A stretch of DNA of 64,000 nucleotides. Origin: SOKP01 sp048887165 (GTDB taxonomy: Archaea; Asgardarchaeota; Lokiarchaeia; Sigyniarchaeales; SOKP01). Below the pieces are notes generated by a model, which saw only the letters and a program-made list of their open reading frames with translations, ran no database searches and was not told where the DNA came from. The DNA is taken from the NCBI GenBank assembly GCA_048887165.1, contig JBHLJZ010000007.1:1-64000 (forward strand), in the 5' to 3' direction. How positions within the stretch are numbered: position 1 is the stretch's first letter; every line of letters begins with the position of its first letter. Of this stretch, positions 8,634-17,304 are shown piece by piece. Both the position numbers and the translations under genes were made by a program.

Positions 8634-9387
8634 CTATATTATATTTTCAATTGTTCTAGAAAATTTATCAAGATTTATTTCTGCCATACCAAATGGAACT
8701 GTTGAATCAAATAATACTACGAACAGTAAAGGATCTAGTTTCCATGGAATTCGAATTATTTTTGAAAATACTTTTTGTTCATTTTCTAAACTATAAAAAG
8801 TTGTGTTAAAATCTCTGGAAACAGTATAACGAATTTCTAATTCCTTTAAAGATGATAATAATATATCATGAGGAAGGGAAGAGTATATTACCTTTCCGTT
8901 TATATTCATTAAAGCTGCTCCTATTATTTCATTTTCAAAAACTAAATTATTTATTAATTCAATTATTTTTCGATAAAGGGGTTGACTTAATACTATGTCT
9001 TCTTCTCCTGTAATTACTGAATCAATTTTTTTATCGAATGTTGTATTATGAATTTCTTCGGAATCTTCAATTTCATTCTCTTCTAAAAATTCATTGAAAA
9101 TTTCGGTTAATCTTTCAAGGCGTGAATTTACAAATAGCAAACTTGTACTTGAATCAGACAACAGGGTAAAAATATAAGCATTGTGTGTTTTAAATACGAA
9201 TCTAAACCCACCCATCTCCAAAACTTCAGGAGTTTGTTTCGATATAACGTTCTCAGAAAAGGAAAAGATTGCTGAAAAAAAAAGGAGTTATCAAATTCGC
9301 CTCAATGTTATCAAAGTCTTTTGTAAAATTTCTGGAATAGATGCATACTCCTGTTTTCTGCAGAATAAAAAGTGAATGAATGATCAT
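8634..9387 (-). CDS. Two-domain longin/roadblock-like protein, reading frame broken by a +1 base
   Basis: The frame that is open from 9221 down to the stop at 8634 begins only with TTG or ATG inside a domain. Reading upstream in the neighbouring frame gives a fitting N-terminus from ATG 9385-9387: MIIHSLFILQKTGVCIYSRN, then NLITPFF. The two frames join exactly at a run of nine A on the top strand (9275-9283); eight would give a continuous 250-residue protein with no stop. The rebuilt N-terminal half (ILQKTGVCIYS, FSAIFSF) matches the pattern of the GTPase tail at 4155-5051; the C-terminal half (IGAALMNINGKVIYSSLP) is a second roadblock-like unit. So this is a sensor or GTPase-platform type protein with either a sequencing indel, a real mutation or slippage. 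If unrepaired, translation would start at 9215 and make a truncated protein. Confidence 0.7.
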
Positions 9388-9586
9388 TTCAAAGATTTTC
9401 TGTTGTTAGTTATAAAAAATTAAATAAATACAATCTTTTAAGTATTTTTAAAAAGAATAGATGGATTTTTAGATTATAAATCAACAAAAAATTACGAAAA
9501 AGTTTTCTATTCTTTTCTTTTGTTATAACTTTTTATTCATAAACATGAGTTTTAAATAGAATATTTAATAATTTTTAAGTAAGGTA

Positions 9587-9611
9587 AGTTGTTTACACAA
9601 CTATCACAACT
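9587..9611 (+). promoter_or_regulatory. Operator-like inverted repeat before the thioredoxin gene
   Basis: AGTTGT (9587-9592), four bases, ACAACT (9597-9602), then a third half-site ACAACT at 9606-9611, ending 31 bases before the thioredoxin ATG. A TATA-like TTTAAATA lies at 9551-9558, so the repeat should sit over or just after the transcription start, a position for repression. The HTH protein encoded two genes on is an obvious candidate binder. Confidence 0.4.
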
Positions 9612-9642
9612 TTAATAATAACTGAAAAAACTGAAAATTGAA

Positions 9643-10050
9643 ATGTCTGATAATGATTTGGAAAAGATCCGACACAAAAAAGCAGAAGCGATGTTAAAGA
9701 GTCAGTTAATACCTAAAGAGATCGTAAAAGTAAACTCTGAAGAAGAATACAATAAATTAATAAAAGATTACCATGACAGAGTTATAATAATAGATTTTTG
9801 GGCAATTTGGTGTGGACCATGTCTAGCTTTTGCTCCAGTATTCGAACGACTTCAACAAGAGAATTCTCAAGATTTTATTTTTGTTAAAGTAAATGTTGAT
9901 GAAAATCCTTCCATCGCACAAAAGTACAGAATTACAGGGATTCCAACTACTTTGTTTATCAAAAATGAAAAGGTCATTCATAAAATTGTTGGTTCAGTGA
10001 ATTATGAATATATGCAACGAATTTTTCAGAAATTAAAGTCTTTTATTTAA
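9643..10050 (+). CDS. trxA: Thioredoxin
   Basis: Cytosolic dithiol-disulfide oxidoreductase. The active site WCGPC is at residues 56-60 after the strand VIIIDFWAI, and the cis-proline loop GIPTTLFI follows about 45 residues later, with VDENPSIAQKYRI between them as in classical thioredoxins. The 135-residue length includes an N-terminal helical extension of about 30 residues (DLEKIRHKKAEAMLKSQ) not needed for the fold. No signal peptide. The next gene, a TrmB-like regulator, follows after about 50 bases on the same strand, suggesting a redox-linked pair. An operator-like repeat lies just upstream. Its reductase is not in the window. Confidence 0.95.
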   Translation: MSDNDLEKIRHKKAEAMLKSQLIPKEIVKVNSEEEYNKLIKDYHDRVIIIDFWAIWCGPCLAFAPVFERLQQENSQDFIFVKVNVDENPSIAQKYRITGIPTTLFIKNEKVIHKIVGSVNYEYMQRIFQKLKSFI

Positions 10051-10102
10051 AAATTTTATTTTTAATTTCTTTTAATTTTTTATGAATAAAAAGGTGAACC
10101 AT

Positions 10103-10549
10103 ATGGAAAGTATTTCTGATCAATTGAAAATAATGGTTGATGATGAGGAAATCTTTAAAAGTTCTAAATTATTTAAATGTATTCTAGGTTTAAATGAAAT
10201 CGAAACTAATGTTTTCTCATATTTATTGAAAAACGACAAAGTAAGTACATTAGAACTTACAAATGTTTTGAATAAAGATAGAAGTTTAATTCAAAGAGCA
10301 TTGCAAGCATTAATAGACCGTAATGTAATTTTAAGAGAATCGATGTCACTAAAAGAATTTGTTGAATTAAAAGGAAAGGAAGAAAGTCATAAACGGGGAT
10401 ATCTTTTTGTGTATACTTCTAAAGATATAGCTGAGATTAAAATTCAATTTAGAGAGTTACTTGAAAAATGGTATCATTCAATGATAAAGTATATTGATAA
10501 TTTAGATAACATTTTTGATTGTTTTGAAAACAGTGGAGAATTATGTTAA
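10103..10549 (+). CDS. TrmB-type winged-helix transcriptional regulator
   Basis: Small DNA-binding protein. A winged helix-turn-helix covers about residues 27-80: LNEIETNVFSYLL, then the recognition part NKDRSLIQRALQALIDRNVI, typical of TrmB/MarR-like archaeal regulators. The C-terminal 50 residues are a helix that probably dimerises. Two in-frame ATG codons exist (10082 and 10103). I choose 10103 because AAGGTG ends six bases ahead of it, the same leader used by several genes here; the upstream ATG would absorb that site. It follows thioredoxin on the same strand, so it may be co-transcribed and could act on the AGTTGT repeat at 9587. Effector unknown. Confidence 0.8.
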   Translation: MESISDQLKIMVDDEEIFKSSKLFKCILGLNEIETNVFSYLLKNDKVSTLELTNVLNKDRSLIQRALQALIDRNVILRESMSLKEFVELKGKEESHKRGYLFVYTSKDIAEIKIQFRELLEKWYHSMIKYIDNLDNIFDCFENSGELC

Positions 10550-10617
10550 TATCATTATGAAATTTTGTTAAGTGAATAATTTCAATCTTTTTATAGAATA
10601 TTATTTAAATTAATAGT

Positions 10618-11943
10618 ATGGAAAATAATTCTTCAAAATTGCCCATTTTATCAATCGTTTTACTTATTACAATAGTTACTTTAATTTATACAGTTTCAAA
10701 CATGGTTTCACCGAATCTTCTTATTATATCAGCTTATTTTGGTTTTGGTGGAAATACTACTCCATTAGGAACCCTTGTTTCTACATTCACAATAATATCA
10801 GGACTTACTATGCTTTTATTTGGTTATTTAGCTGATAAGTTAATAAGAAAATGGATTGTTCTTATTGGTACTTTAAATTTTTCAATTTTTGCATTTCTAA
10901 CTATTTTGGTTCCTTCAGGTATTTCGGGATTTTTTCTATTTTATTTTTTGAGCATTATGACAGGAATAGGATTTGGAGCTTTAATACCAAATATTTTTTC
11001 TTTGATTGGGGATATTGTGACTCAAGGAGATCGCTCAAAAGGATTTTCATTCTTTTCTATTTCGACATTAGTGGGAGGAATTGTGGGGGTAGGATTAGCA
11101 ACTTTTACAGGTACTATAGATTGGCGTCTTTCATATTTTATTATTGGTATTTCAGGTTTTATTGGTTCATCTTTGTTCATTTTTTTCAAAGAACCTTCCC
11201 GCATCGGCAAAGATTATTCTTACTTGGTTCAAAGAGATGCAATTGATTATACTTATAGAATTAAATTTTCTGATCTAAAAGTGATTTTTAAGAAGAAAGC
11301 AAATGTTTGGTTAGCAATTAATTTTGTCGATACTATCCCAACAGGAATTATCTTATTTCTTTTATTTGCTTATATGGAAGATTTTCATGGAATTCCCGCT
11401 GACGAAGCAATAATCTACTTATTATTAATACTCCTTGCAACATTGGTTGGAACAATTGTTTTCGGTTTTATTGGCGATAAACGGTTTAAAAAAGGTAAAA
11501 AGAAAACAAGAGTAAAGCTAGCTATTTTAGGAAACCTCTTACCCATCCCTTTTGTATTCATTTCACTTATAATCCCATTTAGAGCTCCTAATATCTTCCC
11601 TGGAATTCTAATAATGTTAATACTTTTTATGATAGGTATGTTTAGTAATGGTGCTGTGAGCGGTAATTGGTATGCAACGGTTGTAGATTTAAATTTACCT
11701 GAGCATCGAGGAACAATATTAGCAACCTCCAATTTTTTCGATATTATTGGAAGGTCTATAGGTCCTATTGTAGGAGCTGTGGTTGCGGATACGTTAGGAT
11801 TTGTATACGGAATGATGATCTCAATTTTCTTTTGGATACTTATTCCATTATTTTGGATTCCTGTTCTTAGGAATCTTCTACCTGAAATGGAAGGCACTGA
11901 AAAGATGTTTGCTGAGAGAATTGAATCAATAACTAAAAAATAA
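10618..11943 (+). CDS. Major facilitator superfamily transporter
   Basis: Twelve-helix membrane carrier of 441 residues. The loop after helix 2 reads GYLADKLIRK, a version of the MFS GxLaDrxGRk signature, and a related GFIGDKRFKKGKKKTR follows helix 8, giving the two-fold pseudo-symmetry of the family. Hydrophobic spans fill the rest, for example FFLFYFLSIMTGIGFGALIP and IIGRSIGPIVGAVVAD. No substrate-specific motif can be named. It is followed 64 bases later by an Old Yellow Enzyme and a second MFS gene, so transport of a small organic compound linked to that enzyme is plausible. Confidence 0.88.
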   Translation: MENNSSKLPILSIVLLITIVTLIYTVSNMVSPNLLIISAYFGFGGNTTPLGTLVSTFTIISGLTMLLFGYLADKLIRKWIVLIGTLNFSIFAFLTILVPSGISGFFLFYFLSIMTGIGFGALIPNIFSLIGDIVTQGDRSKGFSFFSISTLVGGIVGVGLATFTGTIDWRLSYFIIGISGFIGSSLFIFFKEPSRIGKDYSYLVQRDAIDYTYRIKFSDLKVIFKKKANVWLAINFVDTIPTGIILFLLFAYMEDFHGIPADEAIIYLLLILLATLVGTIVFGFIGDKRFKKGKKKTRVKLAILGNLLPIPFVFISLIIPFRAPNIFPGILIMLILFMIGMFSNGAVSGNWYATVVDLNLPEHRGTILATSNFFDIIGRSIGPIVGAVVADTLGFVYGMMISIFFWILIPLFWIPVLRNLLPEMEGTEKMFAERIESITKK

Positions 11944-12007
11944 AATTCATTAGTATCATTTCTTTTTTTTATATTATTTTAAAAACTAATTACTGCATCG
12001 AATGTAA

Positions 12008-13165
12008 GTGAATACATTGGAACTAAAATTTTTGTTCAGTCCAGAAAAAATTGGGAATGTTCGAATCAAAAACCGAATTATTCGATCAGCAACGTACACA
12101 CGAAGAGCAGAAAAGTACGGTTTAGTAGGGAAAGGGTTGATTGAATTTTATGACGAATTAGCTCAGGGTGGAACAGGATTAATAATTTCAGAGTTTATAG
12201 GAGTTGATCCCAGTGGAACAGCCAGTGCATATCAACTTCGCTTAGATAATGATTCTTTCATTCCCGGTCAAAAAAAATTGGTTAAAACAGTTCATAATTA
12301 TGCTGATACTAAAATCGCAGCTCAAATTGCACATACTGGACGTCAGGGTAATCACCCTAAATATCCTCCTGTTGCGCCTTCTCCGGTAACTGATAAACTT
12401 ACTGGCCTAACACCTAGAGAATTGAAAGAATCCGAAATTAAAGAGTTAATACTAAAATTTGTCGCAGCAGCAAAAAGAGCTTATGAGAGCGAATATGATA
12501 TGGTTCAATTACACGCAGCCCATGGTTATTTCCTGAGTAATTTTATCTCACCTTATACTAACAAGCGATCTGATGAATATGGTGGAAGTAATGAGAATAT
12601 GGCAAGAATATTGGTCGAAATTTATAATAGAATTAATGATGAAATTGGTAAGGATTTTCCTATAACAATTAAACTACAAACTCAAGATTTTGTCCCTGGA
12701 GGGTTAGAATTAAAACAGAGTTTGGAGATTGCGAAGATCCTCGTCGATAAAGGTTTTCACGCAATTGAGCCCAGCGGAGGTATTGATGAAACCCAAATTG
12801 GAACCAAGAATGCATATCCAAGTAGACAAGTTAAATCACCGGAAGAAGAAAACTATTTTCTACAAACAGTAAAAGAATTAAAACCATATATGAAGAATTG
12901 TAAAATGGTTCTAATGGGGGGAATAAAAAATCCTTTTTCTGCTGAAAATTTTCTAAAAAAAGGAATAGCCGATTTTATCTCTTTGAGTAGACCCTTAATA
13001 TATGAACCTGATCTACCAAATAGATGGATGCAAGGTGATTTAAGCCCATCTAAATGCATTAGTTGCAACTCTTGTTATTTTACTATGTTTATCGGCCCAG
13101 TATATTGCGTAGTTAGACGAAGATTAGAAAAAAGAGAGCAAAGAACAACGAAGGATAAAGAATAA
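12008..13165 (+). CDS. Old Yellow Enzyme-family NADH:flavin oxidoreductase with Fe-S motif
   Basis: FMN-dependent TIM-barrel ene-reductase, 385 residues. Seen are AQIAHTGRQG, the catalytic-site helix LHAAHGYFLSNF (HAAHG at 169-173), YTNKRSDEYGGS and the phosphate-binding segment near LMGGIKN. Cys350, 353, 356 and 367 form C-x2-C-x2-C-x10-C, the position of the 4Fe-4S site in 2,4-dienoyl-CoA reductase-like members, but the C-terminal FAD/NADPH domain of those enzymes is absent. The start is GTG at 12008; no better ATG precedes the conserved FSPEKIGNV. The second MFS gene starts directly after its stop, so the two are an operon. Substrate is an activated alkene, enoyl-CoA or similar; not determinable here. 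Confidence 0.9.
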   Translation: MNTLELKFLFSPEKIGNVRIKNRIIRSATYTRRAEKYGLVGKGLIEFYDELAQGGTGLIISEFIGVDPSGTASAYQLRLDNDSFIPGQKKLVKTVHNYADTKIAAQIAHTGRQGNHPKYPPVAPSPVTDKLTGLTPRELKESEIKELILKFVAAAKRAYESEYDMVQLHAAHGYFLSNFISPYTNKRSDEYGGSNENMARILVEIYNRINDEIGKDFPITIKLQTQDFVPGGLELKQSLEIAKILVDKGFHAIEPSGGIDETQIGTKNAYPSRQVKSPEEENYFLQTVKELKPYMKNCKMVLMGGIKNPFSAENFLKKGIADFISLSRPLIYEPDLPNRWMQGDLSPSKCISCNSCYFTMFIGPVYCVVRRRLEKREQRTTKDKE

Positions 13166-14386
13166 ATGAGTAAAAATAAATATTTAGAACTGTTTTCTGA
13201 TCGAAGCTTTATCGGTTTCTGGATTGGTTTCCTCGGATTTGGTTTAGGGGGGGCATTATATAATATAAGCCTTAATTGGTGGGTTCTAGAAACGACAAAT
13301 TCTGAGGTTCAGTTAGGAATAGTAGGAATGTTGACATTTCTTCCAATGTTAATTTTCAGTTTCTTTTCAGGAATTATTACGGATATTTTTAATCGAAAAA
13401 AATTAATGATAAGAGCTTTAATCATTCGAGGATTACTTATCACCGCATTTCCAATCCTTGGTTATTTACAAATTTTGGAAGTGTGGCATGTTTATATTAT
13501 TACATTTATACAAGGTATCTCACAGGTGTTTTTCATTAATGCTTCAATTGCAATTATGCCTCAGTTTATTAAAAAAGAGAATCTTTTAGCAGCAAATGCA
13601 TTAGTCGATTCTTCTATATGGTTAGCAAATATTTTTGGATACTATTCAGGGGGGATATTGATAGATACGTTTGGTATCATGAATCTATTGATACTAAGCT
13701 CGATGATTTTTATTGGATCTTCATTCTCGTTTATTTTAGTTGAATATATTTTCGAAAAAAGGAATTTTATTTCTCTCGGTAGTTTCTTTTCAGATCTGTA
13801 TGAAGGAGTTAAATTAATAAAGAAAAATAGAATTTTATTTATTTTAGTTATTACATGGATGTGTATTCATACCCTCTTTGCTCAAGGACCGCTTTCAATT
13901 GGATGGCCAGCTTTTTCAAAAAGAACTTTAAATGCTGGTGCTCAAGGATATGGATTATTAGTCACATCATATTCATTTAGCTGTTTAATAGGTAGTCTTT
14001 TAATTGGTCATTGGGGTGCAAAATTTAAAAAGGGGATTTTACTTATCATAGGAAATATTTGGGGCACTATAGGAATGATATTCTTTATATTTAGTTCTAA
14101 TATCTTCTTAGCTATGATTATCGTTTTCATCTGGAGTTTTAATATTCCTTTAATAAATGTTCCATTTTGGACTTATGTACAAGAAAGCCTTCCAGAAGAC
14201 GAATTAGGAAAAATAACCGGTGCTTCATTTACATTAACTTTCACTGTGAGTCCAATATCGACAATTATGACAGGATTTTTAATGCAATATTTCTCTGTTT
14301 CTCTTCCATTCTTATTATTAGCTTTCTCATACTTTATAAGCTTTATCTTAATTTATATTAATAAAGAGACAAGAACTCTAAATTAG
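13166..14386 (+). CDS. Major facilitator superfamily transporter (exporter type)
   Basis: Twelve-helix MFS protein of 406 residues. It starts immediately after the stop of the Old Yellow Enzyme gene (TAAATG), so it is translationally coupled. Typical features are FSGIITDIFNRKKLMIRA after helix 2, a long central loop around FFSDLYEGVKLIKKNR, and IGHWGAKFKKG after helix 8. The arrangement and the ENxLLAANAL-like segment (KKENLLAANALVDSS) are those of the MFS_3/EntS-like exporters. Coupling with a flavin reductase suggests it moves the substrate or product of that enzyme. Confidence 0.88.
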   Translation: MSKNKYLELFSDRSFIGFWIGFLGFGLGGALYNISLNWWVLETTNSEVQLGIVGMLTFLPMLIFSFFSGIITDIFNRKKLMIRALIIRGLLITAFPILGYLQILEVWHVYIITFIQGISQVFFINASIAIMPQFIKKENLLAANALVDSSIWLANIFGYYSGGILIDTFGIMNLLILSSMIFIGSSFSFILVEYIFEKRNFISLGSFFSDLYEGVKLIKKNRILFILVITWMCIHTLFAQGPLSIGWPAFSKRTLNAGAQGYGLLVTSYSFSCLIGSLLIGHWGAKFKKGILLIIGNIWGTIGMIFFIFSSNIFLAMIIVFIWSFNIPLINVPFWTYVQESLPEDELGKITGASFTLTFTVSPISTIMTGFLMQYFSVSLPFLLLAFSYFISFILIYINKETRTLN

Positions 14387-14425
14387 ATAATTACTTATAT
14401 AAAGAAATGAAGTATATATATTTAT

Positions 14426-15655
14426 TCAAGAAAGTGCTTGATCTAATAATTCCAGAAGATCAATCATTTTTATATTAGAATTGAGAGCACTTATTGCATC
14501 ATTTAAGTTTCTAAAACAGAAAGGGCAAATACTAACTAAAAATTCTGCTCCTGTATCTTCTGCTTCTTTAATTCTGCTTTTACCAATTTCTAAAGCTAAA
14601 TCAGGGAATCCTTTTTTAACTCCACCTCCTGCACCACAACATTTAGCATTTTCTTGTATTGTTTTCATTTCGACTAAAGTAGTTATGTTAGATAAAATTT
14701 CTCTTGGTTCATTATATAATGGGTTAACTCCAGCATTCCTTCCTATATGGCATGGATCATGATAAGTTACTGTTAAACCCAAATTTTTTAATGGGATATT
14801 TTCTTTATGCAGAAGATTTTTAATGAATTGGATGGAATGAAGCACTTGAATACCTAAATCTTTTATATATTCAAGATAATCAACTTTTAACGTTCGATAG
14901 CATCCTGCACAACTTGTAATAATTGTTTTTACTCCGCTTTTTTTAAATAATTCACAGTTTCTTACAGCAACGGAGTTAAAAGCATTCTTATTACCTGTTC
15001 TCATCGCTACACTTCCGCAACAGATTTCTTGCTCTCCAAAAACGGAAAAATCAACTCCCAACTTATTTAGAACTCTAGCTGTATTGATCGCAACGTTTTG
15101 GATTTCTGGAGTAAGCCCTGCTGTACATCCAACAAAATATAACACATCTGCTGTCTCAATTGAAGTATCTTTTACTTTAAAATCGAGATTTTTTATCCAT
15201 CCACTTTTTTCTTTGTTATCACGTTGGTAAGGATTTAATAAATCAACCATTGCTTTATTCATAGGAATATGAGCTTCTAACCCATAACCAGCATCTACTA
15301 ATTCTGCTCTCAAAGCTTCATAAATTAAAGCATTATCTATTTCATAAGCGCATGCTTCTGCGCATGCATTACAAGTTGGACATTGAAATATAACTTCAGC
15401 CATTTCTTTACTCAATTCTAATTTGCCTTGCCATAGGGATCGTATTATTTGCATTTTTCCCCTTCCGAAATATGGTTCAAAGCCAGAAGTATGATCTCCT
15501 GCTACACATACACCCCACTTCTGTGGATTTGCAGTATAGTCAGTTGCTTCCCTACAGTCGCCACAGGCTATACACTGTAGTAAAATGTTCCCTAACTCAT
15601 TCAAATGTCTAAATTTTTCTTTAGGATTAAATTCTGTGATAGTTTTTTCACTCAT
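14426..15655 (-). CDS. Fe-S oxidoreductase, GlcF/HdrD-like with two CCG domains
   Basis: Electron-transfer subunit of an FAD-linked dehydrogenase, 409 residues, cytosolic. Near the N-terminus are two 4Fe-4S sites: LLQCIACGDC with a later Cys, and FQCPTCNACAEAC. Two cysteine-rich CCG domains follow: EQEICCGS with TSCAGC, and CCGAGGG with SICPFC. This layout is shared by glycolate oxidase GlcF, lactate dehydrogenase LldE/LutA-type proteins and heterodisulfide reductase HdrD. The ATG overlaps the stop of the upstream FAD subunit (ATGA), so both are made together. No haem or membrane domain is seen, so the electron acceptor may be another soluble carrier. Hydroxy-acid oxidation is likely. Confidence 0.9.
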   Translation of the reverse strand: MSEKTITEFNPKEKFRHLNELGNILLQCIACGDCREATDYTANPQKWGVCVAGDHTSGFEPYFGRGKMQIIRSLWQGKLELSKEMAEVIFQCPTCNACAEACAYEIDNALIYEALRAELVDAGYGLEAHIPMNKAMVDLLNPYQRDNKEKSGWIKNLDFKVKDTSIETADVLYFVGCTAGLTPEIQNVAINTARVLNKLGVDFSVFGEQEICCGSVAMRTGNKNAFNSVAVRNCELFKKSGVKTIITSCAGCYRTLKVDYLEYIKDLGIQVLHSIQFIKNLLHKENIPLKNLGLTVTYHDPCHIGRNAGVNPLYNEPREILSNITTLVEMKTIQENAKCCGAGGGVKKGFPDLALEIGKSRIKEAEDTGAEFLVSICPFCFRNLNDAISALNSNIKMIDLLELLDQALS

Positions 15656-17181
15656 TTTTCATTCTTAATAATATAATTTGAAATTCTATCGTCATAATTA
15701 TACATATGGAATTTATTTGGACTTAATAAGTAATTTGGATCAACTGCTTTTTTCATATCCTTAAAAAATTGGGCAAATTCTGGAGTATATGCATCCGCTT
15801 CGACAATCGATTGAGAAATAGCTTCACCTAACCAATAATGAACACCTCCATATCGAACTTGACTCCTCAATTTTTTGTGCCACATGTTCATTGAAATTTG
15901 ACGTTGTTCATCCACATTATCAGCATTAAATCCACCAACTATTACACAATTCCCATTAGGAAGCAAGAATATGACTGTTGCAAATAATGATATACTTTGT
16001 GAAGGAAAATTTTGCCTATTTTTCATATCAAATTCTGTACTTAATTTAGCTACTTCTGAAATTGCTGAAATTGGAACTTTATGACAGGTGGTACAAGAAA
16101 TTTTAGGAGGTGTAATTGAAATATATTTATTGAAATAATTATAGGCAAATTTTAAATTGAACTCCCAATCTTTAGATAAAGGTGCTGAAGCATCAATTTC
16201 TTGCCATTCAAATGGTCGAGCAACATCTTTCATTATTTCCTCAATTTTTTGTCTATATATTTCTAAAATACGTTCATCCGTAGCTTCTAAAACTATTGAA
16301 AATACAGGTCCCTTTAATCTTGGTCTTTTTAAAGGTTTATTTTCAACTAAAGTACCCAATAACTGTACAACTATTAATGGTATAACAAGAACATCATGTA
16401 GTCCATCTCGAACTTCTTTACGTAATTTATATAATAATTCACTGACCTTTTGATAGTCGTCTTTCAGTAAGATATAATTTGTTTGAACTTTATAGGGTGA
16501 TAGTGGGTGCAATCTTAAAAAGGCTTTAGTTTTAATTCCCATCGTCCCCACATCGCCCATAAATAATCCCGTAAAGTCTGGAGCCACACCGTACCTACAA
16601 AATGGTCTAGCATATTTGCTAGCAGCAGCACCAGTTCTAATTATAGTTCCTTGAGGATTGGGCAAAACAACTTCTACTCCTAAACATATATCTGGTACCA
16701 CTCCATACTTAGTTGAACCAAAACCTGCTGTACTGTTTGACAGTCCACCTCCTATCGTTGCTGAGAATCCACTTCCTGGTCCTAGCACTCCTGTAGTTAA
16801 ACCTTTTAAATGTAATTGTGAAACCAAATTACCCCAGGTAATTCCACATTCCACTTCACAGTAAAAATCATCTTCATTAATTTCAATAATATTATTCATT
16901 CGGGTAAGATCAATAAGAATTCCACCTTTAGATACAGATCCCCCTACTAAATCAGCACCTCCACCCCTAGGAACCATATGAATCTTATACTTATTAGCAA
17001 TTTTAACAATTTCAGAGACTTCTTCACAAGTTTCAGGTCTTACAATCATATCCGCCCATCTATCTGGAAAGGCAGGATCAACATTACGAGAGTAAGCTGC
17101 TTTCATAAAATCTTTATCGGTAATGAATTCAGAACCAATAATGTTTTCTATTTCTTTATATGCTTCTTGCGTTTTAGACAT
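15652..17181 (-). CDS. FAD-binding dehydrogenase, GlcD/D-lactate dehydrogenase type
   Basis: Flavoprotein of the FAD_binding_4/vanillyl-alcohol oxidase family, about 509 residues. The FAD domain shows MVPRGGGADLVGGSVSKGG and ATIGGGLSNSTAGFGSTKYG; the C-terminal substrate domain runs to the end. An unusual SCTTCHKV stretch occurs near residue 355. I start at ATG 17179-17181 (MSKTQEAYKEIENI) because AAAGGTG lies six bases ahead; the GTG at 17190 is part of that leader. It is the first gene of an operon with the Fe-S subunit, forming a GlcD/GlcF-like pair that oxidises a 2-hydroxy acid such as D-lactate or glycolate. The exact acid cannot be read from the sequence. Confidence 0.9.
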   Translation of the reverse strand: MSKTQEAYKEIENIIGSEFITDKDFMKAAYSRNVDPAFPDRWADMIVRPETCEEVSEIVKIANKYKIHMVPRGGGADLVGGSVSKGGILIDLTRMNNIIEINEDDFYCEVECGITWGNLVSQLHLKGLTTGVLGPGSGFSATIGGGLSNSTAGFGSTKYGVVPDICLGVEVVLPNPQGTIIRTGAAASKYARPFCRYGVAPDFTGLFMGDVGTMGIKTKAFLRLHPLSPYKVQTNYILLKDDYQKVSELLYKLRKEVRDGLHDVLVIPLIVVQLLGTLVENKPLKRPRLKGPVFSIVLEATDERILEIYRQKIEEIMKDVARPFEWQEIDASAPLSKDWEFNLKFAYNYFNKYISITPPKISCTTCHKVPISAISEVAKLSTEFDMKNRQNFPSQSISLFATVIFLLPNGNCVIVGGFNADNVDEQRQISMNMWHKKLRSQVRYGGVHYWLGEAISQSIVEADAYTPEFAQFFKDMKKAVDPNYLLSPNKFHMYNYDDRISNYIIKNEK

Positions 17182-17304
17182 ATATAGCACCTTTATTTCT
17201 ACGTATTAATTATTAAATAGAATCTGCTGGTTAATAAAGGTTTATAAGTTAGAAAATAACATATTCACTTAATCTATTTATTTAATTTAAAGGATGAGTA
17301 AAAT

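Noticed and set aside
10851..11246. Plus-strand second frame in the MFS gene
   Set aside because: Aromatic-rich product typical of a shifted frame over membrane helices; the MFS frame explains the stretch.
11415..11897. 160-residue minus-strand frame across the MFS gene
   Set aside because: Antisense shadow; Pro/Ile-rich product without domain.
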